Shown here: one piece after another, positions 1 through 9,576 of the stretch | How the letters are laid out: each line of letters opens with the position of its first letter | Numbering within the stretch: the stretch's first letter is position 1 | From: Nesterenkonia natronophila | Lineage (GTDB): Bacteria; Actinomycetota; Actinomycetes; Actinomycetales; Micrococcaceae | Assembly: GCF_003595215.1 (NCBI RefSeq) | Contig: NZ_QYZP01000002.1 | Coordinates: 620,001-684,000, forward strand | Direction of reading: 5' to 3' | Length of the DNA: 64,000 nt | The notes under the pieces: model-generated | The model's input: the letters and a program-made list of their open reading frames with translations, nothing else | Databases searched by the model: none | Told to the model about the DNA's origin: nothing | Program-made: the position numbers and the translations under genes

Positions 1-513
1 TGGAATGCCGGCATGTTCGTGGCACCCGTGTCCTTGCTGCTTGATCATTTGGCCGCTGCTGAGCCCGAGCTCTACGCGGGCCTGAGTGAGATCGCTGCCG
101 CATGGGGGACTCCACGCCAAGCGGAGACCATGGCGCGCATCTGGCCGACGCTGCCGAAGACTGCCATTGACTATGCCGTGGCGGAGCCCGCCGCCGATGC
201 CGGCGACGTCGCTGTGATTCCCGGGCACTTCACCTGGGACGACGTCGGTGACTTTGCCGCTATCGCGCGGCTCAACCCGGCGGCCCAACAGGAGAATATG
301 ACTGTCCTGGGTACCAAGCCGAGGGTCTACTCTGAGGATTCTTCAGGTGTCGTCGTCTCGGAGACCCAACGGGTGGTGGCGCTGATCGGGGTCCAAGACA
401 TCGTGGTGGTCGATACAGAGGATGCCCTTCTGGTCACCACCACTGATCACGCGCAGAGTGTGAAGCAGGCAGTCGAAGCGCTTAAGGAGAAGGGAGATTC
501 CGATGTCCTCTGA
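1..513 (+). CDS. manC: Mannose-1-phosphate guanylyltransferase, C-terminal part (5' end outside window)
   Basis: The reading frame is open from base 1 and gives about 170 residues of the C-terminal part of a GDP-mannose pyrophosphorylase, which makes GDP-mannose from GTP and mannose-1-phosphate in the cytosol. Visible family marks are WNAGMF at the very start (the NxGMF segment near the sugar site), PKTAIDYAVAE (compare SIDYAVME) and FTWDDVGDF (compare W-DVGSW), followed by the short beta-helix end with repeated hydrophobic strands. The last 11 bases overlap the start of the next gene, so the two are probably co-transcribed. The mannose theme returns at the other end of the window with manA. 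The family call is firm. The paralogue name is an inference because the N-terminal nucleotide loop is missing. Confidence 0.85.
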   Translation, partial: WNAGMFVAPVSLLLDHLAAAEPELYAGLSEIAAAWGTPRQAETMARIWPTLPKTAIDYAVAEPAADAGDVAVIPGHFTWDDVGDFAAIARLNPAAQQENMTVLGTKPRVYSEDSSGVVVSETQRVVALIGVQDIVVVDTEDALLVTTTDHAQSVKQAVEALKEKGDSDVL

Positions 514-1783
514 AGCGGAAGCATACGGGCAGGAGACCACGGCGCGGGTCGACGCCGAGGTCACTCTCGCCACCACACCGGTCGCCGAAGTGGCGGACAT
601 AGTCGCGGAGCTGGAGAACGCCCTGATCTCCTTCCGCAGGGACATCCACGCGCATCCGGAGCTGTCGTGGAGGGAGAAGCGGACAACCGCCACCATCGCA
701 TCACAGTTGCGCGAGGTGGGTTTAGAGCCCCAGCTGCTGCCGGAGACCACGGGCTGTTATGTGGACATCGGACCCGCCGATGCCCCGATCGCTGCAGCCT
801 TCCGGGGTGACATTGATGCGCTGCCGATCACCGAAACTACGGGACTCGACTATGCCTCGCAGAATGCGGGCGTGGCACATGCCTGCGGTCACGACCTGCA
901 CACCACCGTTATGTTAGGCCTAGCCTGGACTCTGCAGCGTGTGCATACTCAGGCGTCGTCAGTGACCGGATCTGGGGGTCTCGATTCCCGAATCAGGATC
1001 ATTTTCCAACCCGCTGAGGAGCATTTCCCAGGAGGCGCTCAGGAGGTCGTTAGGCAGGGCCTGCTCCGCGGTGTGCCGCGGATCTTCGCCCTGCACGCAG
1101 ACCCCAAACTCACAGTGGGTTGCGTCGGCACTCGCATCGGCCCCATCACCTCAGCCTCCGACCTGGTCCAGGTAGAGGTCTCCGGCCGTGGGGGACACAC
1201 TTCCCGGCCCCATCTGACTGAAGACGTCATCGGCGCGCTGGGGCATATTGCCACAAGTGTGCCGGCTATTTTGGCCCGCCGGATCGACGTCCGAAGCGGT
1301 GTGGCATTGGTGTGGGGTCACATCAGCGCCGGGAATGCCGCCAACGCCATTCCCGCCTCCGGCGCGCTTCACGGCACCATGCGGATCCTTGACGCTGATG
1401 CATGGAAAGAGGCAGGGGGAGTGCTGGCAGACGTAGTGGAGCAGGCAGCCGCAGCCTACGGAGTCAGCGTCGCGCTGGATCACGTGCGAGGAGTCCCCCC
1501 GGTGGTCAACGATGAGGGCGCCACAGGCATTATCGACCGAGCCGTCAAGCGGGCTCTGGGCGAATCCGGTCTGACACTCGCCGAGCAGTCCATGGGCGGT
1601 GAGGACTTCGGTTGGATGACTCAGGAGGTTCCCGGCTCGATGTTCCGTCTAGGCACCATGACCCCGGGCGGAGAGGTTTACGACCTGCACCGCGGAGACT
1701 ACATTCCTGACGAGAGGGCCATCGCGGTCGGCGTCAGAGTAATGACAGAAGTGGCACGGGCCTGCCTCTCCGCCAACGCTTAG
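503..1783 (+). CDS. M20 family metallo-amidohydrolase (M20D, hippurate hydrolase-like)
   Basis: This 426-residue cytosolic dinuclear-zinc amidohydrolase cleaves an amide bond in N-acyl amino acids or similar small substrates. The metal-binding motif HACGHD lies at residues 126-131, the catalytic PAEE at about 170-173, and a C-terminal MGGEDFGWM supplies the last ligand region. The length is normal for the family. The ATG is preceded by AAGGAGAAGGGAG, an excellent ribosome binding site lying inside the end of the upstream gene. Mycobacterial amiA1/amiB1 sit in a similar neighbourhood with cdd, deoA and add, which supports orthology. The exact substrate cannot be read from the sequence. Confidence 0.88.
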   Translation: MSSEAEAYGQETTARVDAEVTLATTPVAEVADIVAELENALISFRRDIHAHPELSWREKRTTATIASQLREVGLEPQLLPETTGCYVDIGPADAPIAAAFRGDIDALPITETTGLDYASQNAGVAHACGHDLHTTVMLGLAWTLQRVHTQASSVTGSGGLDSRIRIIFQPAEEHFPGGAQEVVRQGLLRGVPRIFALHADPKLTVGCVGTRIGPITSASDLVQVEVSGRGGHTSRPHLTEDVIGALGHIATSVPAILARRIDVRSGVALVWGHISAGNAANAIPASGALHGTMRILDADAWKEAGGVLADVVEQAAAAYGVSVALDHVRGVPPVVNDEGATGIIDRAVKRALGESGLTLAEQSMGGEDFGWMTQEVPGSMFRLGTMTPGGEVYDLHRGDYIPDERAIAVGVRVMTEVARACLSANA

Positions 1784-1792
1784 GATTGGCCC

Positions 1793-2197
1793 ATGTCTGA
1801 CGACGTCGATTTCAGTGTACTCACCGCCGCCGCACACCAGGCGATGAGCCGCGCATACGCGCCGTACTCGCGGTATCCGGTGGGGGCCGCGGCACTGACC
1901 AGTGACGGGCGGCTGATCACCGGCTGCAACGTGGAGAACGCGTCCTACGGGCTCGGGCAGTGCGCTGAGAACACGTTGGTCGGTCAGCTGCAGCTCACCG
2001 GCGGAGGCCGCATTGTGGCATTCACCTGCGTCAACGCCAACGGGGAGACGATCATGCCTTGTGGTCGGTGCAGGCAGCTGCTCAAGGAGTTCGCAGCAGA
2101 CACTTTTGCGATCCTGACTCCGGAGGGAGTCACCGACATGGAGGGGATCCTGCCGCAGGCCTTCGGCTCTGCAGACCTTGAAAAGGTGGCACCGTGA
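1793..2197 (+). CDS. cdd: Cytidine deaminase
   Basis: A 134-residue, homotetramer-type cytidine deaminase converting cytidine and deoxycytidine to uridine and deoxyuridine in pyrimidine salvage. The substrate loop NVENASYG is at residues 46-53. The zinc and catalytic residues are Cys57-Ala-Glu59 and the PCGRC pair Cys90/Cys93. A TAGGAT hexamer (1781-1786) overlaps the stop codon of the upstream gene and lies 6 nt before the ATG with no Shine-Dalgarno sequence between, so a leaderless transcript from an internal promoter is likely. The stop overlaps the GTG of deoA as GTGA, so cdd and deoA should be translationally coupled. Confidence 0.95.
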   Translation: MSDDVDFSVLTAAAHQAMSRAYAPYSRYPVGAAALTSDGRLITGCNVENASYGLGQCAENTLVGQLQLTGGGRIVAFTCVNANGETIMPCGRCRQLLKEFAADTFAILTPEGVTDMEGILPQAFGSADLEKVAP

Positions 2198-3510
2198 ATT
2201 CGGCGTACGATGCCGTCGACCTCATCCGAGCCAAGCGCGATGGCAGATCACTGAGTAAGGATCAGATCGACTGGCTCATCACCGCCTACACCGACGGAAC
2301 CGTCGCCGAGGAGCAGATGAGCGCCCTCGCTATGGCGATCGTGCTGCGCGGTATGAGCCGAGCGGAGATCCGCCAGTGGACCGCAGCCATGATCAACACC
2401 GGGGAGCAGATGGACTTCAGCTCTCTCAGCAACCCAGAGGGCGGCCGACGGCGGACCGCGGACAAACACTCCACTGGAGGAGTGGGAGACAAAATCACCT
2501 TGCCGCTGGCCCCGTTGGTCGCCTCGTACGGAGTGCCGGTCCCGCAGCTCTCGGGCCGCGGTCTGGGCCACACCGGGGGAACTCTGGACAAGCTTGAGGC
2601 TGTTCCTGGGTGGCGGGCTAGCCTCTCTAACGCGGAGATCCTCCAGCAGCTGGACACCATCGGTGCGGTGATCTGTGCCGCCGGGTCCGGCCTGGCACCA
2701 GCAGACAAGAAGCTCTACGCGCTGCGCGACGTCACCGGCACCGTAGAGTCGATTCCACTGATCGCCAGCTCCATCATGTCCAAGAAAATCGCTGAGGGCA
2801 CCGATGCACTGGTGCTCGATGTGAAGGTCGGCACAGGGGCGTTTATGAAGAATTGCGATGACGCCGCCGAGCTGGCCAGGACTATGGTGGCGCTGGGCAC
2901 CGATGCCGGGGTGAACACCACCGCCCTGCTCACCGAAATGAACACCCCGTTAGGGCTCACCGCCGGCAATGCCATGGAGGTGGAGGAGTCTGTGGCGGTG
3001 CTTGCCGGAGACGGTCCGGCCGACGTCGTCGAGCTGACCGTGGCGCTGGCCGAGGAGATGTTGGCGGGAGTGGGTATTACTGGAGTGGACCCGCGGGAGA
3101 AGCTGAACAACGGCAAAGCTATGGATTCCTGGCGCGCCATGATCGCTGCCCAGGGGGGAGACCCGGATGCGCAGCTTCCCGAGCCGCGCCATCAGCACAC
3201 CATCACCGCTGCGGAGTCCGGCACTGTGACCCGGCTAGATGCCTATGCAGTCGGCGTCGCCGCGTGGCGGCTGGGGGCTGGACGGGCACGCAAGGAGGAC
3301 GCCGTACAGGCCGCTGCCGGTGTGAGGCTGCATGCCAAGCCCGGTGACACCGTGCGGGCCGGGGCGCCGCTGGTCACGCTCTGCACCGATGAGCAGCAGC
3401 GCATCCCGCGCGCCGAACAGGCGATGGCCGAAGCTATTGACATCTTCGAGGGCGGAGACGCCGAGCCTGTGGCGTTGATCAAGGCCCGGATCGTTGCCGG
3501 GGACATCTGA
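2194..3510 (+). CDS. deoA: Thymidine (pyrimidine-nucleoside) phosphorylase
   Basis: A 438-residue phosphorylase that splits thymidine and deoxyuridine with phosphate to the base and deoxyribose-1-phosphate, the step after cdd in salvage. The family signature is plain: GRGLGHTGGTLDKLE, with KHSTGGVGDK upstream as the phosphate loop and SSIMSKKIAEG as the pyrimidine-site segment. The GTG start overlaps the cdd stop by 4 bp (GTGA). The length matches the 430-440 residues of the family. The order cdd-deoA-add is conserved in actinobacteria, which fits a nucleoside-salvage operon. Confidence 0.95.
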   Translation: MNSAYDAVDLIRAKRDGRSLSKDQIDWLITAYTDGTVAEEQMSALAMAIVLRGMSRAEIRQWTAAMINTGEQMDFSSLSNPEGGRRRTADKHSTGGVGDKITLPLAPLVASYGVPVPQLSGRGLGHTGGTLDKLEAVPGWRASLSNAEILQQLDTIGAVICAAGSGLAPADKKLYALRDVTGTVESIPLIASSIMSKKIAEGTDALVLDVKVGTGAFMKNCDDAAELARTMVALGTDAGVNTTALLTEMNTPLGLTAGNAMEVEESVAVLAGDGPADVVELTVALAEEMLAGVGITGVDPREKLNNGKAMDSWRAMIAAQGGDPDAQLPEPRHQHTITAAESGTVTRLDAYAVGVAAWRLGAGRARKEDAVQAAAGVRLHAKPGDTVRAGAPLVTLCTDEQQRIPRAEQAMAEAIDIFEGGDAEPVALIKARIVAGDI

Positions 3511-3520
3511 CGTATCCGCA

Positions 3521-4252
3521 ATGGGACTTGGTGACCTCTTTGACCAGCTCAATGAGCTGATCCTCACTGCGGCCTCCGGATGGTGGACCCTGGTGGGTCT
3601 TTTCATTTTCTGTGTGGGGGACGGGATCTTCCCAGTGCTCCCTTCGGACGCCCTGGTGGTCGGCCTCGGATCTGTCCAGGACTCGATGGGAACGCCGTAC
3701 TGGCTGTGGGTCATCCTGGTGGCCGCCGGTGGTGCCGTTGTGGGTGACGTCATCGCATGGAATCTGGGCCGCTGGATCGGCACCCACCGGTTCCAGTGGA
3801 TGCGCCAGCCCAGGCCGCAGAAGACACTTGTGTGGGCCAGGCACGAACTTGATAAGCGTGGCGTGCTGCTGATCTTTGTGGGCCGGTTCATCCCGGGAGC
3901 TAGGGTCGCCATCAACTTCGTGGCGGGGTCCACACAGTACTCCCTACGTCGGTTCGTGCTCATCGACAGCGCCGCCTCTCTGCTCTGGGCCAGCTGGCTG
4001 ACCGGTCTTGGCATGATCGGAGAGGCAATCATCGGAAATATGCTCGTCGCCATGGTGGTGGGTATCGGGGTCGCCATTGTGTTGGGGTGGATCAGTGAGC
4101 GAGTGTTCAAACTTTTCACCGTCTGGCTGGACCGCCGCGGCTACCGTCTGGACGCCAAAGGGTACCAAGACATCGGTGAGGTCCCGGTGGAGCCTCCCAT
4201 CCACATTCGGCGCAGACCTCGGGACAAGAATGATGGGGGCGACGCATTCTGA
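3521..4252 (+). CDS. DedA family membrane protein
   Basis: This 243-residue integral membrane protein has the DedA/VTT pattern: an N-terminal hydrophobic segment, the re-entrant region with DGIFPVLPSDALVV, the GDVIAWNLGRWIG segment, and the signature GRFIPGARVAINFVAG that carries the conserved arginines. Family members are linked to membrane homeostasis, and some are proposed to move undecaprenyl phosphate or other lipid carriers. An in-frame TTG at 3494 would overlap deoA, but the ATG at 3521 begins a better N-terminus. It sits inside the salvage gene run without an obvious functional link to it. Confidence 0.85.
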   Translation: MGLGDLFDQLNELILTAASGWWTLVGLFIFCVGDGIFPVLPSDALVVGLGSVQDSMGTPYWLWVILVAAGGAVVGDVIAWNLGRWIGTHRFQWMRQPRPQKTLVWARHELDKRGVLLIFVGRFIPGARVAINFVAGSTQYSLRRFVLIDSAASLLWASWLTGLGMIGEAIIGNMLVAMVVGIGVAIVLGWISERVFKLFTVWLDRRGYRLDAKGYQDIGEVPVEPPIHIRRRPRDKNDGGDAF

Positions 4253-4281
4253 GACGCGGGACCCGGCGGTAGGCTAGGGGT

Positions 4282-5417
4282 ATGAGCACTCTCGAGGGTT
4301 TTGAAGCCCAGCTGCGCGACCTGCCCAAAGTATCACTGCACGACCACCTGGACGGGTCCCTTCGGCCCTCCACCCTGATTGAGCTGGCCAGCGAGATCGG
4401 CCATGAGCTGCCGAGCGCCGACCCTGAATCACTGCAGGAGACGTTCCGCAGCAACGCAAACTCTGGCGACCTGCTCAAATACTTGGAAGCGTTCGCGCAC
4501 ACCACTGCGGTGATGCAATCAGCGGAGAACCTGCGCCGGGTGGCGCGGGAGTACGTGGAGGACCTGGCCGCCGACGGCGTGATCTATGCGGAGGTGCGGT
4601 GGGCTCCGGAGCAGCATCTCGCTGGGGGCCTGACCCTGGATGAAGCAGTCGACGCGGTCCAAGCCGGGCTCAATGAGGGCACTGAGGCCGTCGAGGAGCA
4701 AGACGGCGTGATCGCAGTCGGGCAGCTGATCTCCGCCATGCGCCAGGCTGACCATGCCGAGGAGATTGTCGAACTCGCGCTGCGGCACCGGGATGCTGGA
4801 GTGGTGGGCTTCGACATCGCTGGGCCTGAGGCGGGATTCCCGCCCTCCCGATTCGCCTCCAGCTTCACCCGGTTGGCCCAGCAGATGCTCCCGGTCACCG
4901 TGCACGCCGGGGAGGCTGACGGCATCGAGTCCGTGCGCAGTGCTCTGGTGGACGGCCGGGCCCAGCGGCTGGGTCACGGCATCCGGGTGGCCGAGGACAT
5001 TGCACTCACGTCCGGACCTGAGTCGCGGTCGAAGACCGGCGACGGCGGAGAGGACCTCATCGAGGTGGAACTTGGCCCTGTGGCCACCTGGGTCCGTGAT
5101 CGGCAGATCCACCTGGAGACGTCCCCCACCTCCAACCTCCAGACCGGTGCCGTTTCCGCCCTGACCGGGAAGAGTCCCTCAGAGATGCCCCACCACCCCT
5201 TTGACATGCTGTACCAGCTAGGTTTCAACGTGGGAGTCAATACTGATAACCGCCTGGTCTCTGGTGTCACGCTCAGTGGGGAGCTCGCCGCGCTTGCGGA
5301 AGCCTTCGACTACGGACTGGCTGAGCTGGCTGATTTTCAGGTCAACGCTATCGAAGCAAGCTTTCTGGGATATGAGGAGCGCGAGGTGCTCGCCGCTCAT
5401 ATCCTTGAGGCCTGGCA

Positions 5418-5421
<4 letters not shown>
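4282..5421 (+). CDS. add: Adenosine deaminase
   Basis: A 379-residue zinc hydrolase turning adenosine and deoxyadenosine into inosine and deoxyinosine. The metal pair is His20 and His22 in SLHDHLDGSLRP. Further along are VHAGEADG (His ligand and catalytic Glu), LGHGIR (active-site His), SPTSNLQTGAV, and NTDNR in place of the commoner NTDDP. The first Asp, the metal ligand, is kept, and NTDNR also occurs in other actinobacterial enzymes. A TAGGCT -10 hexamer at 4270-4275 ends 6 nt before the ATG, so the mRNA is probably leaderless. The stop overlaps the next GTG. Confidence 0.95.
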
Positions 5422-7162
<1,741 letters not shown>

Positions 7163-7165
7163 GGC

Positions 7166-7189
7166 TGCCCCGACTCTCCGGGAGGGGCA
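7166..7189 (+). terminator. Candidate hairpin terminator after eno
   Basis: TGCCCC (7166-7171) pairs with GGGGCA (7184-7189) four bases after the eno stop codon, with a 12-nt loop and no clear T-run. Position supports a terminator, strength is modest. Confidence 0.4.
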
Positions 7190-7234
7190 CTGCCCACAAC
7201 AATCCCGGCGCCTCTGCGTGTCCTAGGGTCCGCT

Positions 7235-7252
7235 TATACTGGCCCGCCAGTA
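7235..7252 (+). promoter_or_regulatory. Candidate -10 with overlapping palindrome ahead of ftsB operon
   Basis: TATACT (7235-7240) is a near-consensus -10 hexamer. It overlaps a perfect 16-bp inverted repeat, TACTGGCCCGCCAGTA (7237-7252), which would cover the transcription start. The arrangement looks like a repressor operator for the divisome gene downstream, but the protein that might bind is unknown and the -35 region is not obvious. Confidence 0.45.
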
Positions 7253-7291
7253 CGCTGAGGTTCTGTAAGAACGCTTCCCATCAGTGGTGTG

Positions 7292-7328
7292 CTCGCCGGT
7301 TCTGGCCTCCCGCGGCTGAACCGGCGAG
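7292..7328 (+). promoter_or_regulatory. Strong leader hairpin upstream of ftsB
   Basis: An 11-bp perfect stem, CTCGCCGGTTC (7292-7302) with GAACCGGCGAG (7318-7328), encloses a 15-nt loop in the untranslated region. It ends 27 nt before the ftsB start codon and has no T-run, so a leader structure or attenuator is as likely as a terminator for transcription from eno. Confidence 0.5.
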
Positions 7329-7355
7329 ACATACCTAATTAAGGCGGTGACAGTC

Positions 7356-7982
7356 GTGCCCCGACACGCGCGCAGCTCAGATGCGGCCGCCCCCGCACCG
7401 GAAACCTCCGCCAGCGGCAGCAAGCACCGGGCGCAGACAAGGGCAGAACGAGCCCGAGCTCGGCGCCTCCAGGAGCGCGAACAGGTCTCAGGTGAGATCC
7501 GCACCCCCGATGAAATCACCGCCCGCCGTGCCCGCCAGGCGGACCGGCCTCGGCAGCACACCCAGCGGCCCTCGACCAGGACACCGGTCTCGGCCCGGAC
7601 CCTGGTGCCGGAGCGGACCTTTTCCGGCCGGATGATTGTGCTGACGATCGTCACGCTGGTGGTGATCTCCTTCCTTGTGCCGACCGTTCGCACGTACATG
7701 CAGCAGCGTGCCGAGCTCAACGAGCTGGCAGCAGAGATCACCGAGGAGCAGCAGCGACAGGAGGAGCTCTACTCCGAATTGGCACGCTGGGATGATCCGC
7801 AGTTTGTGCAGCGCCAGGCCAGGGAGCGGATTAACCTCATGGTCCCAGGGGAGCGCAGGTACCACGTGATCGGTGATCTCGATACGGTGGACATTCACAC
7901 AGACTCGGCTGAGGACGCCACTGAGGACGTCAACTGGGCGGACGACTTATGGGAATCGGTCATCGAATCAGCTGAGCAGTAA
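7356..7982 (+). CDS. ftsB: FtsB/DivIC-like septum formation initiator
   Basis: A bitopic divisome protein of about 208 residues. It has a long basic, disordered cytosolic N-terminus, one membrane segment (IVLTIVTLVVISFLVPTV), then a short heptad-rich coiled coil (QQRAELNELAAEITEEQQRQEELYSELARW in register) and the family motif DDPQFVQRQARERINLMVPGE. Such proteins join FtsL and FtsQ at the septum. The GTG at 7356 has GGTGA 5 nt upstream; the GTG at 7347 would leave no room for a ribosome site. It is followed by DUF501 and ppx, an arrangement conserved in actinobacteria (compare Rv1024-Rv1026). The C-terminus is acidic. Confidence 0.82.
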   Translation: MPRHARSSDAAAPAPETSASGSKHRAQTRAERARARRLQEREQVSGEIRTPDEITARRARQADRPRQHTQRPSTRTPVSARTLVPERTFSGRMIVLTIVTLVVISFLVPTVRTYMQQRAELNELAAEITEEQQRQEELYSELARWDDPQFVQRQARERINLMVPGERRYHVIGDLDTVDIHTDSAEDATEDVNWADDLWESVIESAEQ

Positions 7983-7993
7983 AGTGGTGTGCT

Positions 7994-8605
7994 GTGAACC
8001 GCGCACCCCTACCCTCGTCCACTCCGACTCAGGAGGATCTTGACACGCTGAGCCTCCAGTTGGGCAGGCCGGTGCGCGACGTCGTCGAAATCCCGGCTCG
8101 TTGCATCTGCGGGAGCCCGCTGGTTGCCGCCACGGCACCCCGACTCTCCAATGGGATCCCCTTTCCCACCACGTTCTACCTCACTCATCCGACCCTGACG
8201 GCGGCCGTCTCCCGGCTCGAAGCAGCAGGAGTCATGGCAGAGATGACACAACAGCTCAGTGAGGATCAGGAGCTGGCGGAGCAGTATCAGAAAGCCCACG
8301 AGCATTATCTTCAGGAGCGGGAACGCATCCGGAAGAAGGCAGGTCTGGAGCCGGTCTGGGAAATCGAAGGCATCACCGCAGGTGGAATGCCCACGCGAGT
8401 CAAGTGCCTCCACGTGCTTGCCGGGCATGCACTGGCAGCCGGCCCCGGAACCAACCCCCTGGGAGATCAGACTCTGAAACTGATCAGCCCTGAATGGACC
8501 CCGGAGACCTGTGCATGTGAGACTGCGTGGGACCACAGTGCCGATGTCCCCGTCGCAGACCTGTCGCGCCACGTGCGCCGTCTCGAGGAAAGAGAATCAT
8601 CATGA
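7994..8605 (+). CDS. DUF501 domain protein
   Basis: A 203-residue conserved actinobacterial protein of unknown function. The N-terminal part contains LGRPVRDVVEIPARCICGSPLVAATAPRL with a CxCG motif, then FPTTFYLTHP and a helical middle region; a second CAC motif near the end (ETCACETAW) could complete a metal site. It lies between the divisome gene and ppx and its stop overlaps the ppx start (ATGA), so coupling with both is expected. Confidence 0.85.
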   Translation: MNRAPLPSSTPTQEDLDTLSLQLGRPVRDVVEIPARCICGSPLVAATAPRLSNGIPFPTTFYLTHPTLTAAVSRLEAAGVMAEMTQQLSEDQELAEQYQKAHEHYLQERERIRKKAGLEPVWEIEGITAGGMPTRVKCLHVLAGHALAAGPGTNPLGDQTLKLISPEWTPETCACETAWDHSADVPVADLSRHVRRLEERESS

Positions 8606-9576
8606 GAGTCGCCGCCATCGACTGTGGCACCAACTCCATCCGCCTGCTGATAGCCGATGTTGACCTCCCGGGCAGCGGTGCGCTGAGGGATGTGGTCCGC
8701 CGCATGACCGTTGTGCGTCTTGGAGAGGGAGTCGATCAGACCGGAAAGTTTTCCGCCGAGGCCCTGCGACGCACGTTCGCAGCGGTTGACGACTACGCCG
8801 CGCTCATTCGTAAGCATCAAGCACAAGCGGTCCGATTCGTGGCCACATCTGCCTCTCGGGACGTCAGTAATCGCAGTGAGTTCATTGCAGGAGTCAAAGC
8901 GAGACTCGGGGTGGAGCCGGAAATCATCCGCGGGTCCGAGGAAGCCGGGCTCTCCTTCTCGGGGGCAGTCTCGGTGCTGGACTGGGATTCGAACCGAAAG
9001 GTCTTGGTGGTCGATCTGGGTGGAGGGTCCACCGAATTTGTGATGGGCACCTGTGCTGGGGCCGAGCACGCCACCTCGACTGATATGGGTTGTGTGCGTT
9101 TCACCGAACGGCATATGCGCACGGACCCTCCCGAAGAGACTGAATGTTCCATGGCGACCTTCGAAACTTTGACTTTCCTGGAAAACGTCGCGCAGGTGAT
9201 GCCGCTGCACGAGATTGAGACAGTCATCGGTGTGGCCGGCACTGTCACCACCGTCACCGCTCATGCGCTGAAGTTGGAGGACTACGACGCCGAGACAATT
9301 CATGGAGCCGAACTGTCACTCGATGCCGTCCAGCAGTCGGTTGAGCAGCTGATCCACAGCACCCGGGACCAGCGGGCCGCTATGCCGTTCATGCACCCAG
9401 GCCGGGTTGATGTTATCGGCGCCGGTGCGCTGATTTGGGGCACCATCTTGGACTACCTCAACAAGATCACTGAGGGTCGAGTCACCACCGCTATCGCCTC
9501 GGAGCACGACATTCTGGACGGACTGGTGATGTCTGTGGCCCGCGATGAGCCGGCTGCCCAAGAGGTCACGAGTTGA
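8602..9576 (+). CDS. Ppx/GppA family exopolyphosphatase
   Basis: A 324-residue ASKHA-fold phosphatase acting on polyphosphate and/or pppGpp. Motifs are AAIDCGTNSIRLLIAD (phosphate 1), TSASRDVSNR, GSEEAGLSFSGA and VVDLGGGSTEF (phosphate 2), then GVAGTVTT. The ATG at 8602 overlaps the DUF501 stop and has GAGGAAAGAGA upstream; an in-frame start at 8527 would run far into DUF501 and is rejected. It is the short actinobacterial form lacking the extra C-terminal domains of E. coli Ppx. Confidence 0.9.
   Translation: MRVAAIDCGTNSIRLLIADVDLPGSGALRDVVRRMTVVRLGEGVDQTGKFSAEALRRTFAAVDDYAALIRKHQAQAVRFVATSASRDVSNRSEFIAGVKARLGVEPEIIRGSEEAGLSFSGAVSVLDWDSNRKVLVVDLGGGSTEFVMGTCAGAEHATSTDMGCVRFTERHMRTDPPEETECSMATFETLTFLENVAQVMPLHEIETVIGVAGTVTTVTAHALKLEDYDAETIHGAELSLDAVQQSVEQLIHSTRDQRAAMPFMHPGRVDVIGAGALIWGTILDYLNKITEGRVTTAIASEHDILDGLVMSVARDEPAAQEVTS

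Noticed and set aside
3235..4119. 294-codon minus-strand frame across deoA and the DedA gene
   Set aside because: Shadow of high-GC codon bias; Pro/Thr/Ser-rich, no motif, and both plus-strand genes are certain.
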